NCBI RefSeq assembly: GCF_003628145.1
Contig: NZ_RBZV01000010.1
Location: 149,792 to 213,791, forward strand
Direction of reading: 5' to 3'
From: Trinickia fusca
GTDB taxonomy: Bacteria; Pseudomonadota; Gammaproteobacteria; Burkholderiales; Burkholderiaceae
Length of the DNA stretch: 64,000 nucleotides
Below are positions 16,913 through 24,131 of this stretch, one piece after another. The position numbers and the translations under genes are program-made. A model generated the notes under the pieces. It was not told the origin of the DNA. It saw nothing but the letters and a program-made list of their open reading frames with translations, and made no database searches. How positions within the stretch are numbered: the stretch's first letter is position 1; each line of letters starts with the position of its first letter.

Positions 16913-17815
16913 ATGTTCGATACCGTCCTGCTGCGATCTTTCGTGGCAGTCGTACAGGAAGGAGGCTTCACGCACGCTGCCGCACGTCTCAATCTGACGC
17001 AGTCCGCGGTTAGCGCGCATTTGCGGCGACTGGAGAAACAGATCGGCCGCGACTTGCTCGAGCGCACCACGCGCTCGGTTGCACTGACGCCGGATGGCGA
17101 GCTGCTGCTGGGCTACGCGCGCGCCATCCTCGCGCTGAATCATGACGCACGGGCTCAACTGTTGCGCAAACCTACCGAAGGAGCGATCCGTGTCGGGCTG
17201 TCCGAAGACCTCGCCAACGTCAGGCTGATGAACGTCGTGCAGGGGCTTGCGGTGCGTTACCCACTCATCGCGTTCAGCGTCAGAGTCGGTATTCCGGCCG
17301 ATTTGTTGCAGGCGATGGATCAGGGCGAACTCGATGTAGTGATTGGCGGGCGATGTTCGGGTGCCCGCACCGGGCGGGTGTTATGGCGAGAGCCGCTCGT
17401 GTGGGCTGGCGCCGAATGGGCCTCGCTTACGCTCGGCGCGCCGGTGGCGCTCGCGCTGCTGCCGGAGCCCTGCCCGTATCGTGAGGCTGCACTGGCCGCG
17501 CTCGCGCGGGCTGGCGTCGATTACCGGATCGCGTTCGTTTGCGCCAGCAGCGCCGGCCTGGGCGCCGCAGCGCTGGCCGGCTTTGCGGTAACGCCGATCG
17601 CCCATAGCCAGCTTGTGCATGGGCTGCGTGTGGTTTCGTCTGATACCGGCTTGCCGGCTCTGCCCGATGTCGAGTTCACGATGTTCGCCGCGGCGGGGCC
17701 ATCGGCGTACGTCGCGGATGAATTGGGTGAGGCGATCGCGATCGCATTCGGGCACAAACATGGAGCCGGGGACCCGCTGGGGAAGCGGGCGATGGAGGCC
17801 GCGGCACTTCTCTGA
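16913..17815 (+). CDS. LysR-family transcriptional regulator (divergent from azoR)
   Basis: A 300-residue LysR regulator: N-terminal winged helix (LLRSFVAVVQEGGFTHAAARLNLTQSAVSAHLRRLEKQIG, about 4-62) and a periplasmic-binding-like effector domain (about 90-290). AGGAGG lies just before the ATG at 16913. It is divergent from azoR and most likely activates it in response to quinones or electrophiles. The effector domain retains the usual fold residues and gives no hint of the ligand. Confidence 0.9.
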   Translation: MFDTVLLRSFVAVVQEGGFTHAAARLNLTQSAVSAHLRRLEKQIGRDLLERTTRSVALTPDGELLLGYARAILALNHDARAQLLRKPTEGAIRVGLSEDLANVRLMNVVQGLAVRYPLIAFSVRVGIPADLLQAMDQGELDVVIGGRCSGARTGRVLWREPLVWAGAEWASLTLGAPVALALLPEPCPYREAALAALARAGVDYRIAFVCASSAGLGAAALAGFAVTPIAHSQLVHGLRVVSSDTGLPALPDVEFTMFAAAGPSAYVADELGEAIAIAFGHKHGAGDPLGKRAMEAAALL

Positions 17816-17888
17816 TGCTTGGCGAAGTGGAGCGCGCGGTTCTCATGGACGACCATCGATTCTCGTCGTCCGATGAGCACGTGGTCGG

Positions 17889-18860
17889 TCAGAGGACGAC
17901 GACCATCTTTCCGCCAGCTTCGTTGGCTTCCATCACGCGATGCGCTTCGCGGATTTCATCGAAACCGAACACACGGGACGGCTTTGCCTTGAGACGGCAG
18001 GCGGCGACGTCTTCGGCGATCTCTTGAAGCGGGACATCGGAAAGCGGAAAACCGGGCGTGCCGAACACGAAGCTGGCGAAGAACGTCAGATCGACGCCGC
18101 TCGACATTTGCGCCAGCGGATTGAAATCGGCTATGGGAGCGAGGCCACCGAGCCAGCCTGCAAGACAAGCACGGCCGCCGCGCCGCAACATGGCGAGCGA
18201 ATCTAGAATCGTACTGTTGCCGACGAGGTCGAGCACGGCATCGATGCGCTTTGCCTCGGCGATCCGATTCGACAGATCGGGGCCTTCGATCTCGACGCGC
18301 GAAGCGCCCAAGCCTTCGAGCATCGCGAAACGCGCCGGATTGCGTGTGGTCGCGATGACCTTCGCGCCGGCGTTCACGGCGAGGTTCACTGCAGCCTGCC
18401 CGAACGACGACGTCGCGCCGCGGACGACCACCGTTTGCCCTTTTTCGATCTCGAGATTGCGGAACAGGCACGTCCACGCAGTCGCATAAGTTTCGGGAAT
18501 CGCCGCGAGCTCGGCCCATGGCAGGTCGGACTCGATCAGCGCCACGTTCGCCACAGGCGCCCGCGTGTATTGCGCATAGCTGCCGTTGATGGTTCGTCCG
18601 AGGTCGCCCATCAATGCAGCGACTTTCGCGCCGACAGGAAATTCGCCGCCAGGACACGACTTCACCACGCCCACGCATTCGATGCCGCTGACCTTGGCAG
18701 CCTCGGCCCACTCGCCGCGCCGCATATGCAGCTCGGCATGGTTGAGACCGAAAGCCTTGATTTCGATGACCACATGCCCTTCCAGTGGCTCGGGTTCCGG
18801 CAGTTCCGTATAGACGAGGCTATCGAGGCCGCCGAACTTTTCGAGCACGATTGCACGCAT
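17889..18860 (-). CDS. Quinone oxidoreductase-like zinc-independent MDR dehydrogenase
   Basis: A 323-residue medium-chain dehydrogenase/reductase of the quinone oxidoreductase class. The N-terminus reads MRAIVLEKFGG and FGLNHAELHMRRGEW; the nucleotide-binding turn is VVVRGATSSFGQAAVNLAVNAGAKVIATTRN. The Cys/His set of zinc-binding alcohol dehydrogenases is not evident, so it probably acts as an NADPH-dependent quinone or enone reductase. It lies 57 bases after the end of the alpha/beta hydrolase gene on the same strand, so both may be one detoxification operon controlled by the CGNR regulator. Confidence 0.85.
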   Translation of the reverse strand: MRAIVLEKFGGLDSLVYTELPEPEPLEGHVVIEIKAFGLNHAELHMRRGEWAEAAKVSGIECVGVVKSCPGGEFPVGAKVAALMGDLGRTINGSYAQYTRAPVANVALIESDLPWAELAAIPETYATAWTCLFRNLEIEKGQTVVVRGATSSFGQAAVNLAVNAGAKVIATTRNPARFAMLEGLGASRVEIEGPDLSNRIAEAKRIDAVLDLVGNSTILDSLAMLRRGGRACLAGWLGGLAPIADFNPLAQMSSGVDLTFFASFVFGTPGFPLSDVPLQEIAEDVAACRLKAKPSRVFGFDEIREAHRVMEANEAGGKMVVVL

Positions 18861-18917
18861 GACTCTTCTCCATAACGTTTGATGGCACTGCAGTTGATGC
18901 TGACGAGGCGCTATACG

Positions 18918-19772
18918 TCAGCGAATGAGGAATTCGGAAATGGCCGCGGCGATCTCCTCGGCGTGCGTTTCCAGCGCGAAATGTCCAGTGTCGAAGAAGC
19001 GCACTACTGCACCCGGTATGTCGCGCCGGAATGCCTCGGCGCCAGCCGGCAAGAAGAACGGATCATTCTTTCCCCACACGGCGAGCAAGGGTGGCTGATG
19101 AGTGCGGAAATACTGTTGAAATGCGGGGTACAGCGCGACGTTGCTGCGGTAGTCGCCGAACAGATCGAGCTGAACCTCGTCCGCGCCCGGTCGCCTCAGA
19201 TAGAAGTCGTCGAGCGAGTAGCCGTCCGGTGACACGCGAGTCTTGTCGTGAACGCCATGCGTGTATTGCCAGACAGTCGTTTCGTGCGTGAGCAGCGCGC
19301 GAAGGGCCTCGCGATTGGCGCTCGAAGCATCCTGCCAATACGCGCGGATCGGATTCCAGCCCTCGCTCAACCCTTCTTCGTAAGCGTTGCCGTTCTGCGA
19401 AATGATCGCGGCGATCCGTTCGGGATGTTTGAGCGCAAGCCGGAAACCGGTCGGCGCACCGTAGTCGAACACGTAGACCGCAAAGCGATCGAAACCGATC
19501 ACCTCAGTGAAGCGGTCGATGACGTCGGCGATGTTGTCGAACGTGTACACAAATCGGCTCCGACTCGGCATGTCCGACTGTCCGAAGCCGGGCAGATCCG
19601 GAGCAACGATGTGAAACCGGTCCGCGAGCTTTGGGATCAAGTCGCGGAACATGTGGCTCGCACTCGGAAAACCGTGCAGGAGCAGGAGTTTCGGAGCGCC
19701 CGATCGACCGGCTTCGCGATAGAAGACCTTGAAACCGTCGACGTCGGCATGGCGATAGGCAATAGAGGCCAT
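18918..19772 (-). CDS. Alpha/beta hydrolase, haloalkane dehalogenase/epoxide hydrolase-like
   Basis: A 284-residue cytosolic hydrolase. It has HGFPSASHMF (oxyanion region), an Asp nucleophile in VFDYGAPTG (about 105) rather than the Ser of esterases, an acid in GKNDPFF and the His in FDTGHFALETH. An Asp nucleophile points to the epoxide hydrolase/haloalkane dehalogenase branch. The start at 19772 follows GAGGG; a longer frame to 19805 has no such site. It is probably co-transcribed with the quinone oxidoreductase gene and lies across a repeat-rich promoter from the CGNR regulator. Confidence 0.85.
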   Translation of the reverse strand: MASIAYRHADVDGFKVFYREAGRSGAPKLLLLHGFPSASHMFRDLIPKLADRFHIVAPDLPGFGQSDMPSRSRFVYTFDNIADVIDRFTEVIGFDRFAVYVFDYGAPTGFRLALKHPERIAAIISQNGNAYEEGLSEGWNPIRAYWQDASSANREALRALLTHETTVWQYTHGVHDKTRVSPDGYSLDDFYLRRPGADEVQLDLFGDYRSNVALYPAFQQYFRTHQPPLLAVWGKNDPFFLPAGAEAFRRDIPGAVVRFFDTGHFALETHAEEIAAAISEFLIR

Positions 19773-19874
19773 GGTTTCCCTCTTCAGATAAGCAGAACTA
19801 AACAAGTGATGAACGCCGGCGTCCGGCTATCAGCACGGCAGGTCGCTGACGCTCACACATCGGCGGCACGAAAT

Positions 19875-19964
19875 GTAACCTCTCAAGCTACGCTTTAAAG
19901 GTTACTTATGGCTTATGTAACTTGTCAAGCGCATTTTTAGTGGTTACGATGAACGCATCGTTAC
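19875..19964. promoter_or_regulatory. Cluster of GTAAC/GTTAC elements between hydrolase and CGNR regulator
   Basis: The divergent gap holds GTAACC (19875-19880), GGTTAC (19900-19905), GTAACT (19917-19922), GGTTAC (19942-19947) and GTTAC (19960-19964). The first two form an inverted pair, as do the next two. This looks like a multi-site operator for the CGNR regulator, controlling itself and the hydrolase/quinone reductase genes. Confidence 0.5.
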
Positions 19965-19983
19965 TTCACATTCATCATGAGAG

Positions 19984-20616
19984 ATGGACTACCGTCAGAT
20001 TCCCGCGATATTCGTGGCCGATGCCCCGGGCCTCGATTTCCTGAACTCGGTTGCAACGCCGGTGGATGAGGAAGTCGACTGGATCAGAGACGGGGACGGC
20101 TTGCTGACCTGGTTGGAACAGGCAGGGCTGGTGCCTTGCGCCGTGCTCGCGACAATACGAACGCGGTCGACGCCGGCTCAACTCGACGCCGTTGCGGAGC
20201 AGGCGCGCGCGCTGCGGGAGTGGTTCAGGGGATTTGTCCAGAAGCGAAAGGGGCGGCCGTTAGTCGCCAGGGATGTGCGTGAGCTGGAGCCACTGAATCA
20301 ACTGCTCGAGCGGGACGAACGAAATGGCGAAGTCGTCGCTGAGGTCACGAATGGCGTGACGACGTTTGAATTTCGTGAGAATCGACGCTGGCAATCACCG
20401 GAGTCGTTGCTGATGCCCATAGCCGAGGTGTTGGCGAAACTCGTGTGTGAAGAGGATTTCACGCACGTGAAGGCGTGCGAAGGTCCACGGTGCACGTTGA
20501 TGTTTGCCGATCACACGCGAGGCCACGCGCGCCGGTGGTGCAGCATGGCGATCTGCGGGAACCGTGCGAAGGTTGCAGCGCACCGGAAGCGGCTCAAGGA
20601 ACAGGAGAACGGCTGA
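19984..20616 (+). CDS. CGNR zinc-finger transcriptional regulator (ABATE domain)
   Basis: A 210-residue protein with an N-terminal ABATE-type ligand-binding domain (DAPGLDFLNSVATPVDEEVDWIRDGDGLLTWLEQAGL) and a C-terminal CGNR zinc finger with CEGPRCTLMFADHTRGHARRWCSMAICGNRAKVAAHR; the zinc ligands are the two Cys pairs. This family forms stress- or metabolite-responsive regulators. It is divergent from the hydrolase/quinone oxidoreductase genes and is probably their regulator. No clear ribosome-binding site precedes the ATG at 19984. Confidence 0.9.
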   Translation: MDYRQIPAIFVADAPGLDFLNSVATPVDEEVDWIRDGDGLLTWLEQAGLVPCAVLATIRTRSTPAQLDAVAEQARALREWFRGFVQKRKGRPLVARDVRELEPLNQLLERDERNGEVVAEVTNGVTTFEFRENRRWQSPESLLMPIAEVLAKLVCEEDFTHVKACEGPRCTLMFADHTRGHARRWCSMAICGNRAKVAAHRKRLKEQENG

Positions 20617-20716
20617 CACGACGGCGGCAGCGGTAGCAAACCGGCTGTCGTGCTGATCTTCCTTCAGGAGGCTGTCCCCCGCTCCCGGCCGCAGACAGAT
20701 TTAAAAATGCCTTAGC

Positions 20717-20750
20717 GCGAAACGCCAACCCTCATCGATTGGCGCTTCGC
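20717..20750. terminator. Hairpin between convergent CGNR and protease genes
   Basis: A 12-bp stem with one mismatch (20717-20728 with 20739-20750, 10-base loop) lies just past the protease stop and can serve either convergent transcript. A run of A (ttaaaaat, 20701-20708) lies beyond it and would be a T-rich tract for the leftward protease transcript. Confidence 0.55.
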
Positions 20751-20764
20751 GACTGTCCGGCTGA

Positions 20765-21770
20765 CTACGCCGCTCCACCCTGGTTCGTCCAATGCCAGGC
20801 CCCACTGCCCCACCAGTTGGACCAAAGGTTACCGTCGCTGCCTTTGACAAAGACATAGGGGCGGCCGCCGTCGACCGTGATGGCTCCCACCGCACTTGTA
20901 ATGCCGACTCCGGGCGGCGTGCCTTGATTGCTCCAATGCCAAGCCGAGCCATCCCACCAATTTACCCATAGGTTGCCGTCGCTGCCGTGGATAAAGGCGT
21001 AAGGTCGGCCGCCATCAACTGTGATGGCCCCCACCGCGCTTGCGATGCCTGCGCCGCTCGGTCGTCCCTGGTTGCTCCAATGCCAGGCCGAACCATTCCA
21101 CCAATTGACCCATAGGTTGCCGTCACTTCCTTGGATAAAGGCATAAGGTCGGCCGCCGTCAACCGTGATGGCCCCCACCGCGCTTGCAATACCGGCACCG
21201 CTCGGTTGTCCCTGGTTGCTCCAGCTCCAGGCTGAGCCGCTCCACCAGTTCACCCAGAGGTTACCGTCGCTAGCTTTGACAAAAGCGTAGGGGCGGCCAC
21301 CATCGACGGTGATCGCGCCTACCGATTCGACGATCGTTGCGCCTTGGGGCTTGCTCTGGTTGCTCCAACTCCAGGCCGAACCGCTCCACCAGTTCACCCA
21401 GAGGTTACCGTCGCCACCTTTGACGAAAGCATAGGGGCGGCCGCTATCGACGGTGATCGCGCCTACCGCACCGGCAATTGCCGTACCGTCCGGCTTGCCT
21501 TGGTTGCTCCAGCTCCAGGCTGATCCGCTCCACCAATTCACCCACATATTGCCGTCCGATCCTTGAACGAACAGATAGGGACGGCCGCCGTCTACGGTGG
21601 TAGCGCCGACCGTGCTACTGACGGCCACGCCGCTCGGCCTGCCCTGGTTGGCCCAGTACCAGGCCGAACCGCCCCAGTAGTCGACCCAGACATTGCCGTC
21701 GGTGCCCTCCACAAATGCATAGGGGCGGCCGCCGTCGACCGTAATTACGCCCAGTGCCCGACTGATTCCG
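20765..21770 (-). repeat. Seven tandem 144-bp coding repeats
   Basis: Seven in-frame units of 144 bases encode the 48-residue propeller blades. The inner copies are nearly identical at protein level; the first and last differ most, as expected for the blades that close a propeller. Close DNA similarity among the inner units suggests recent duplication or gene conversion. Confidence 0.9.
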
Positions 21771-22699
21771 GCAGGCATTTCGCTTTCGATCCGCGAAAAA
21801 GAAATGATCGACCACATGCCGGCGTCAATGCCGCATTGGCCATAGCCTATGAGGAAATAGCCGCCCATGCCCCAGCCCGTACCCCAACTGTTCTTGCATA
21901 GCCAAGCCTGTTGATTGTCATCGTAGCCAATCACGCTGATGCAATGACCGCCTTCGTATGGGGCGCTGCCGTTGTATCGATACACGCCGGACGAATAGCC
22001 ATAGAAATCGGCGTAGACGGAAAAGCAGGCGATCAAAGGGCCTCTCGTCGCAAGCCACTGTTTCATCGCGACGGGAGTCGTCAGGTAACCCGACTGGTTC
22101 AATGTGGTCAGTTTGGTTTGCCAGCCGGCGTTGAGCCGACAGGGCTGATCCCCCGCCTCGTAGGGGAAATACGACTCCGGCGCTACGCCGGTCACTTGGG
22201 CATAGTTCAATGCGCTCGCGGGCCACCAACCCGTTGCACACGTGCGACCGTCCTGCCCCTCCGCACCGCAGTAGAACAGCTGGGCTTCCGACAAGTCCTG
22301 CATGGCGTTGCCAAAGACCGAATTCACTGGGGTCTTGCGCACCACGCGCGCGCTACCGTCCAGGGTGGCGGCCGTCCCGAATGCGACGCAGGAACCGCAA
22401 CTGCCCTGATCCTTAATCGCACTGATGTAATTGTTCCCACCCACGTTGCGCCAATCCCAAGTCAATGGATAGGTCGACTGCGGGCCCGCCGTCACCGCGC
22501 CTGTCGGCTGGTAAGCCAAGCTGGCAGTGCGCTCCCGCTCCGGCAGCGTGGGTTCCCCGGGCCCGGGAACGTAACCCAGCCTGGCCTTTCGTTCCGGCGC
22601 GCTCAGATTTAACAATGAAGTCGGTCCTGCTTGCCAGGTCACACCTTTTTGCTTATTTGTTGCGAGCAAATTGTCCAGAAATACCTGATCAAGAGCCAT
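20765..22699 (-). CDS. Papain-family (C1) cysteine protease fused to seven-repeat lectin-like propeller
   Basis: A 644-residue protein. Residues 1-80 are a possible propeptide; 80-305 are a papain-like peptidase with oxyanion Gln98, nucleophile Cys104 (DQGSCGSCVAF), His252 (EGGHCISVIGY) and Asn270 (KNSWGTGWG). Residues 313-644 are seven repeats of 48 residues with the consensus VGAITVDGGRPYAFV then DGNLWVNWWSGSAW and WSNQG, matching the look of PLL-type seven-bladed beta-propeller lectins. No signal peptide is visible. The start at 22699 follows GGAGA; a longer frame to 22726 lacks one. The upstream gene on the same strand is a chagasin-like inhibitor, so the cell carries its own protection against the protease. 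Export route and target are unknown. Confidence 0.9.
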   Translation of the reverse strand: MALDQVFLDNLLATNKQKGVTWQAGPTSLLNLSAPERKARLGYVPGPGEPTLPERERTASLAYQPTGAVTAGPQSTYPLTWDWRNVGGNNYISAIKDQGSCGSCVAFGTAATLDGSARVVRKTPVNSVFGNAMQDLSEAQLFYCGAEGQDGRTCATGWWPASALNYAQVTGVAPESYFPYEAGDQPCRLNAGWQTKLTTLNQSGYLTTPVAMKQWLATRGPLIACFSVYADFYGYSSGVYRYNGSAPYEGGHCISVIGYDDNQQAWLCKNSWGTGWGMGGYFLIGYGQCGIDAGMWSIISFSRIESEMPAGISRALGVITVDGGRPYAFVEGTDGNVWVDYWGGSAWYWANQGRPSGVAVSSTVGATTVDGGRPYLFVQGSDGNMWVNWWSGSAWSWSNQGKPDGTAIAGAVGAITVDSGRPYAFVKGGDGNLWVNWWSGSAWSWSNQSKPQGATIVESVGAITVDGGRPYAFVKASDGNLWVNWWSGSAWSWSNQGQPSGAGIASAVGAITVDGGRPYAFIQGSDGNLWVNWWNGSAWHWSNQGRPSGAGIASAVGAITVDGGRPYAFIHGSDGNLWVNWWDGSAWHWSNQGTPPGVGITSAVGAITVDGGRPYVFVKGSDGNLWSNWWGSGAWHWTNQGGAA

Positions 22700-22868
22700 T
22701 TTTCGTCTCCATTTCGTTACCAGCAACTGCCGGGAATCGGCTAGCCGGTCCCTTCAGCATCCGTTTTGCGTAGACTCATGCGTGCACAACCGGCGCATGC
22801 CCGTTAATCACATGGCGCACGCCGCTGCCCATCCTGACCACTATTTCGAATTAATCACCTCGCGCCTA

Positions 22869-23189
22869 CTAATTCAAAACTTGCACAGTCAGCCGGCAAC
22901 GCGAAATGACCGAACCCTCGCCTTGCCATTCTCGCCACAGCTTGGCTCGTATGGAAAACTCACCCGGTTGATCGATCTGGAACACCCAGCGCCGAATCCC
23001 CCCGGCACCCGGCGGCGCACCATCCGCCAGCGCAAGATCGGATGACAGCAAGGTCAGCGCTTGGTCGAAATCGAGTTGCCAGCGATAGCCGGTAGTAGGC
23101 GTTTCTTCGAGTTCGAGCGCAAATTCCCCTGGCGTTGGAAGCACACGCATACTTCCGTCATCGGCCTGACTGAACACCGGTAGCGTCAT
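22869..23189 (-). CDS. Chagasin-like cysteine protease inhibitor (family I42)
   Basis: A 106-residue protein with the three inhibitory loops of the chagasin family: TPTTGYRW (30-37), a Gly-rich loop around 61-64 (GAGG) followed by RRWVFQIDQPGEFSIRAKL, and REW near 86-88. Family members block papain-type proteases reversibly. There is no signal peptide, so it should stay in the cytoplasm like the protease as made. GGAGG lies 6 bases before the ATG at 23189. The protease gene follows 169 bases downstream on the same strand, which strongly suggests an inhibitor-protease pair. Confidence 0.85.
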   Translation of the reverse strand: MTLPVFSQADDGSMRVLPTPGEFALELEETPTTGYRWQLDFDQALTLLSSDLALADGAPPGAGGIRRWVFQIDQPGEFSIRAKLWREWQGEGSVISRCRLTVQVLN

Positions 23190-23789
23190 GGCGAACCTCC
23201 GCGTCGAAACGGGCATACCCGAAGGTCTGGAGATCGAGAAGTGCTCGGGCACACCGACCATCAAACAAAACAAAATTTCCGTCGAACGTTTGATTGATTT
23301 ATCGACCGTAACGCGCAAAGCCCTCGACCTGCCTCGAGCAAACTTCGATTCGCATCGGAAATATATTTTTTTGCAAATTATCGTACATGAAATCGACGCA
23401 TGCCACTGTCACTTTTAGCTGATTTAGTCACTGCGCATCATTTTTTAATGAAGTATTGATTTTCGAAGTACTGTCACGCCAATCCGCTTCTCGGCAGGCA
23501 CGCGTTCATCGTTCCAACGAGTGAGTGAGTCGTAATGGGCCTGACCGACTTGATCTATTACATTGACCCGGAGGGCGGACCGCTAACGCCCACTGCCGAA
23601 GAGCGCCTCAACCGACTCCCCGACGGCGCCACAAATCTTTCATTTTCATTTCAAATTCCTCACCCCCTCCCCCGCCTAGCCCTCACAAACGTGCATAAAA
23701 CAGTACCTTGCATAAAACACTAGTGCCTGCTACAGTTCGTGCCATACAAAGTACCTTGCAATGCACAACACAGAGCGCAGTTAAGCCGA
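23190..23789. other. Non-coding stretch between inhibitor and PadR genes
   Basis: About 600 bases with AT-rich parts (23360-23470). The left part should hold the promoter of the leftward inhibitor/protease genes and the right part the repeat-bearing promoter of the PadR gene. A 62-codon frame at 23535-23723 lacks a ribosome-binding site and family features and is not counted as a gene. Confidence 0.45.
23692..23760 (+). promoter_or_regulatory. Paired direct repeats upstream of PadR gene
   Basis: TGCATAAAACA occurs at 23692-23702 and 23709-23719 (17-base step), and AGTACCTTGCA at 23702-23712 and 23750-23760 (48-base step). Repeated elements at this place, 30-100 bases before a PadR regulator start, suggest its own operator. 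Confidence 0.45.
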
Positions 23790-24131
23790 ATGAAGACCCA
23801 ACTAAAGAAAGGCACGCTCGACATGTGTGTACTCGCCGTACTCGCCCGTGGTGACAGCTATGCCTACGAACTCGTATCGACGTTGTCGCAGACGATGGAG
23901 ATCAGCGAAGGCACGATCTACCCGCTCATGCGCCGCTTGCAGGCCGAAGCGTGGGTATCGACCTACCTGGTCGAGTCGAGCTCGGGGCCACCGCGCAAGT
24001 ACTACTCGCTGACGGCCGTGGGCCGCCGCAGCCTCGAGGACATGCAGGAAGAATGGAGCAGTTTCGTCGACGAAGTGAATAGCGTGCTCGGCGTGTCCGG
24101 CACGATGCATAAGAAAGGGGAACAGCAATGA
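23790..24131 (+). CDS. PadR-family transcriptional regulator
   Basis: A 113-residue PadR winged-helix repressor: LKKGTLDMCVLAVLARGDSYAYELVSTLSQTMEISEGTIYPLMRRLQAEAWVSTYLVESSSGPPRKYYSLTAVG is the full family signature, with the wing at GPPRKYYSLT. The start at 23790 gives the usual family length. The stop overlaps the next start (ATGA), so it is coupled to a HAAS-domain membrane protein. PadR with a HAAS/DUF1700 membrane protein is a common bacterial pair, often responding to membrane or antibiotic stress. Confidence 0.92.
   Translation: MKTQLKKGTLDMCVLAVLARGDSYAYELVSTLSQTMEISEGTIYPLMRRLQAEAWVSTYLVESSSGPPRKYYSLTAVGRRSLEDMQEEWSSFVDEVNSVLGVSGTMHKKGEQQ

Noticed and set aside
20765..21770. Regular repeats that might suggest a CRISPR array
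   Set aside because: Units are 144 bases, contiguous and in frame with the protease gene, with no spacers; they are coding repeats.
23535..23723. 62-codon plus-strand frame before the PadR gene
   Set aside because: No ribosome-binding site, no family resemblance, and its end overlaps the PadR operator repeats.
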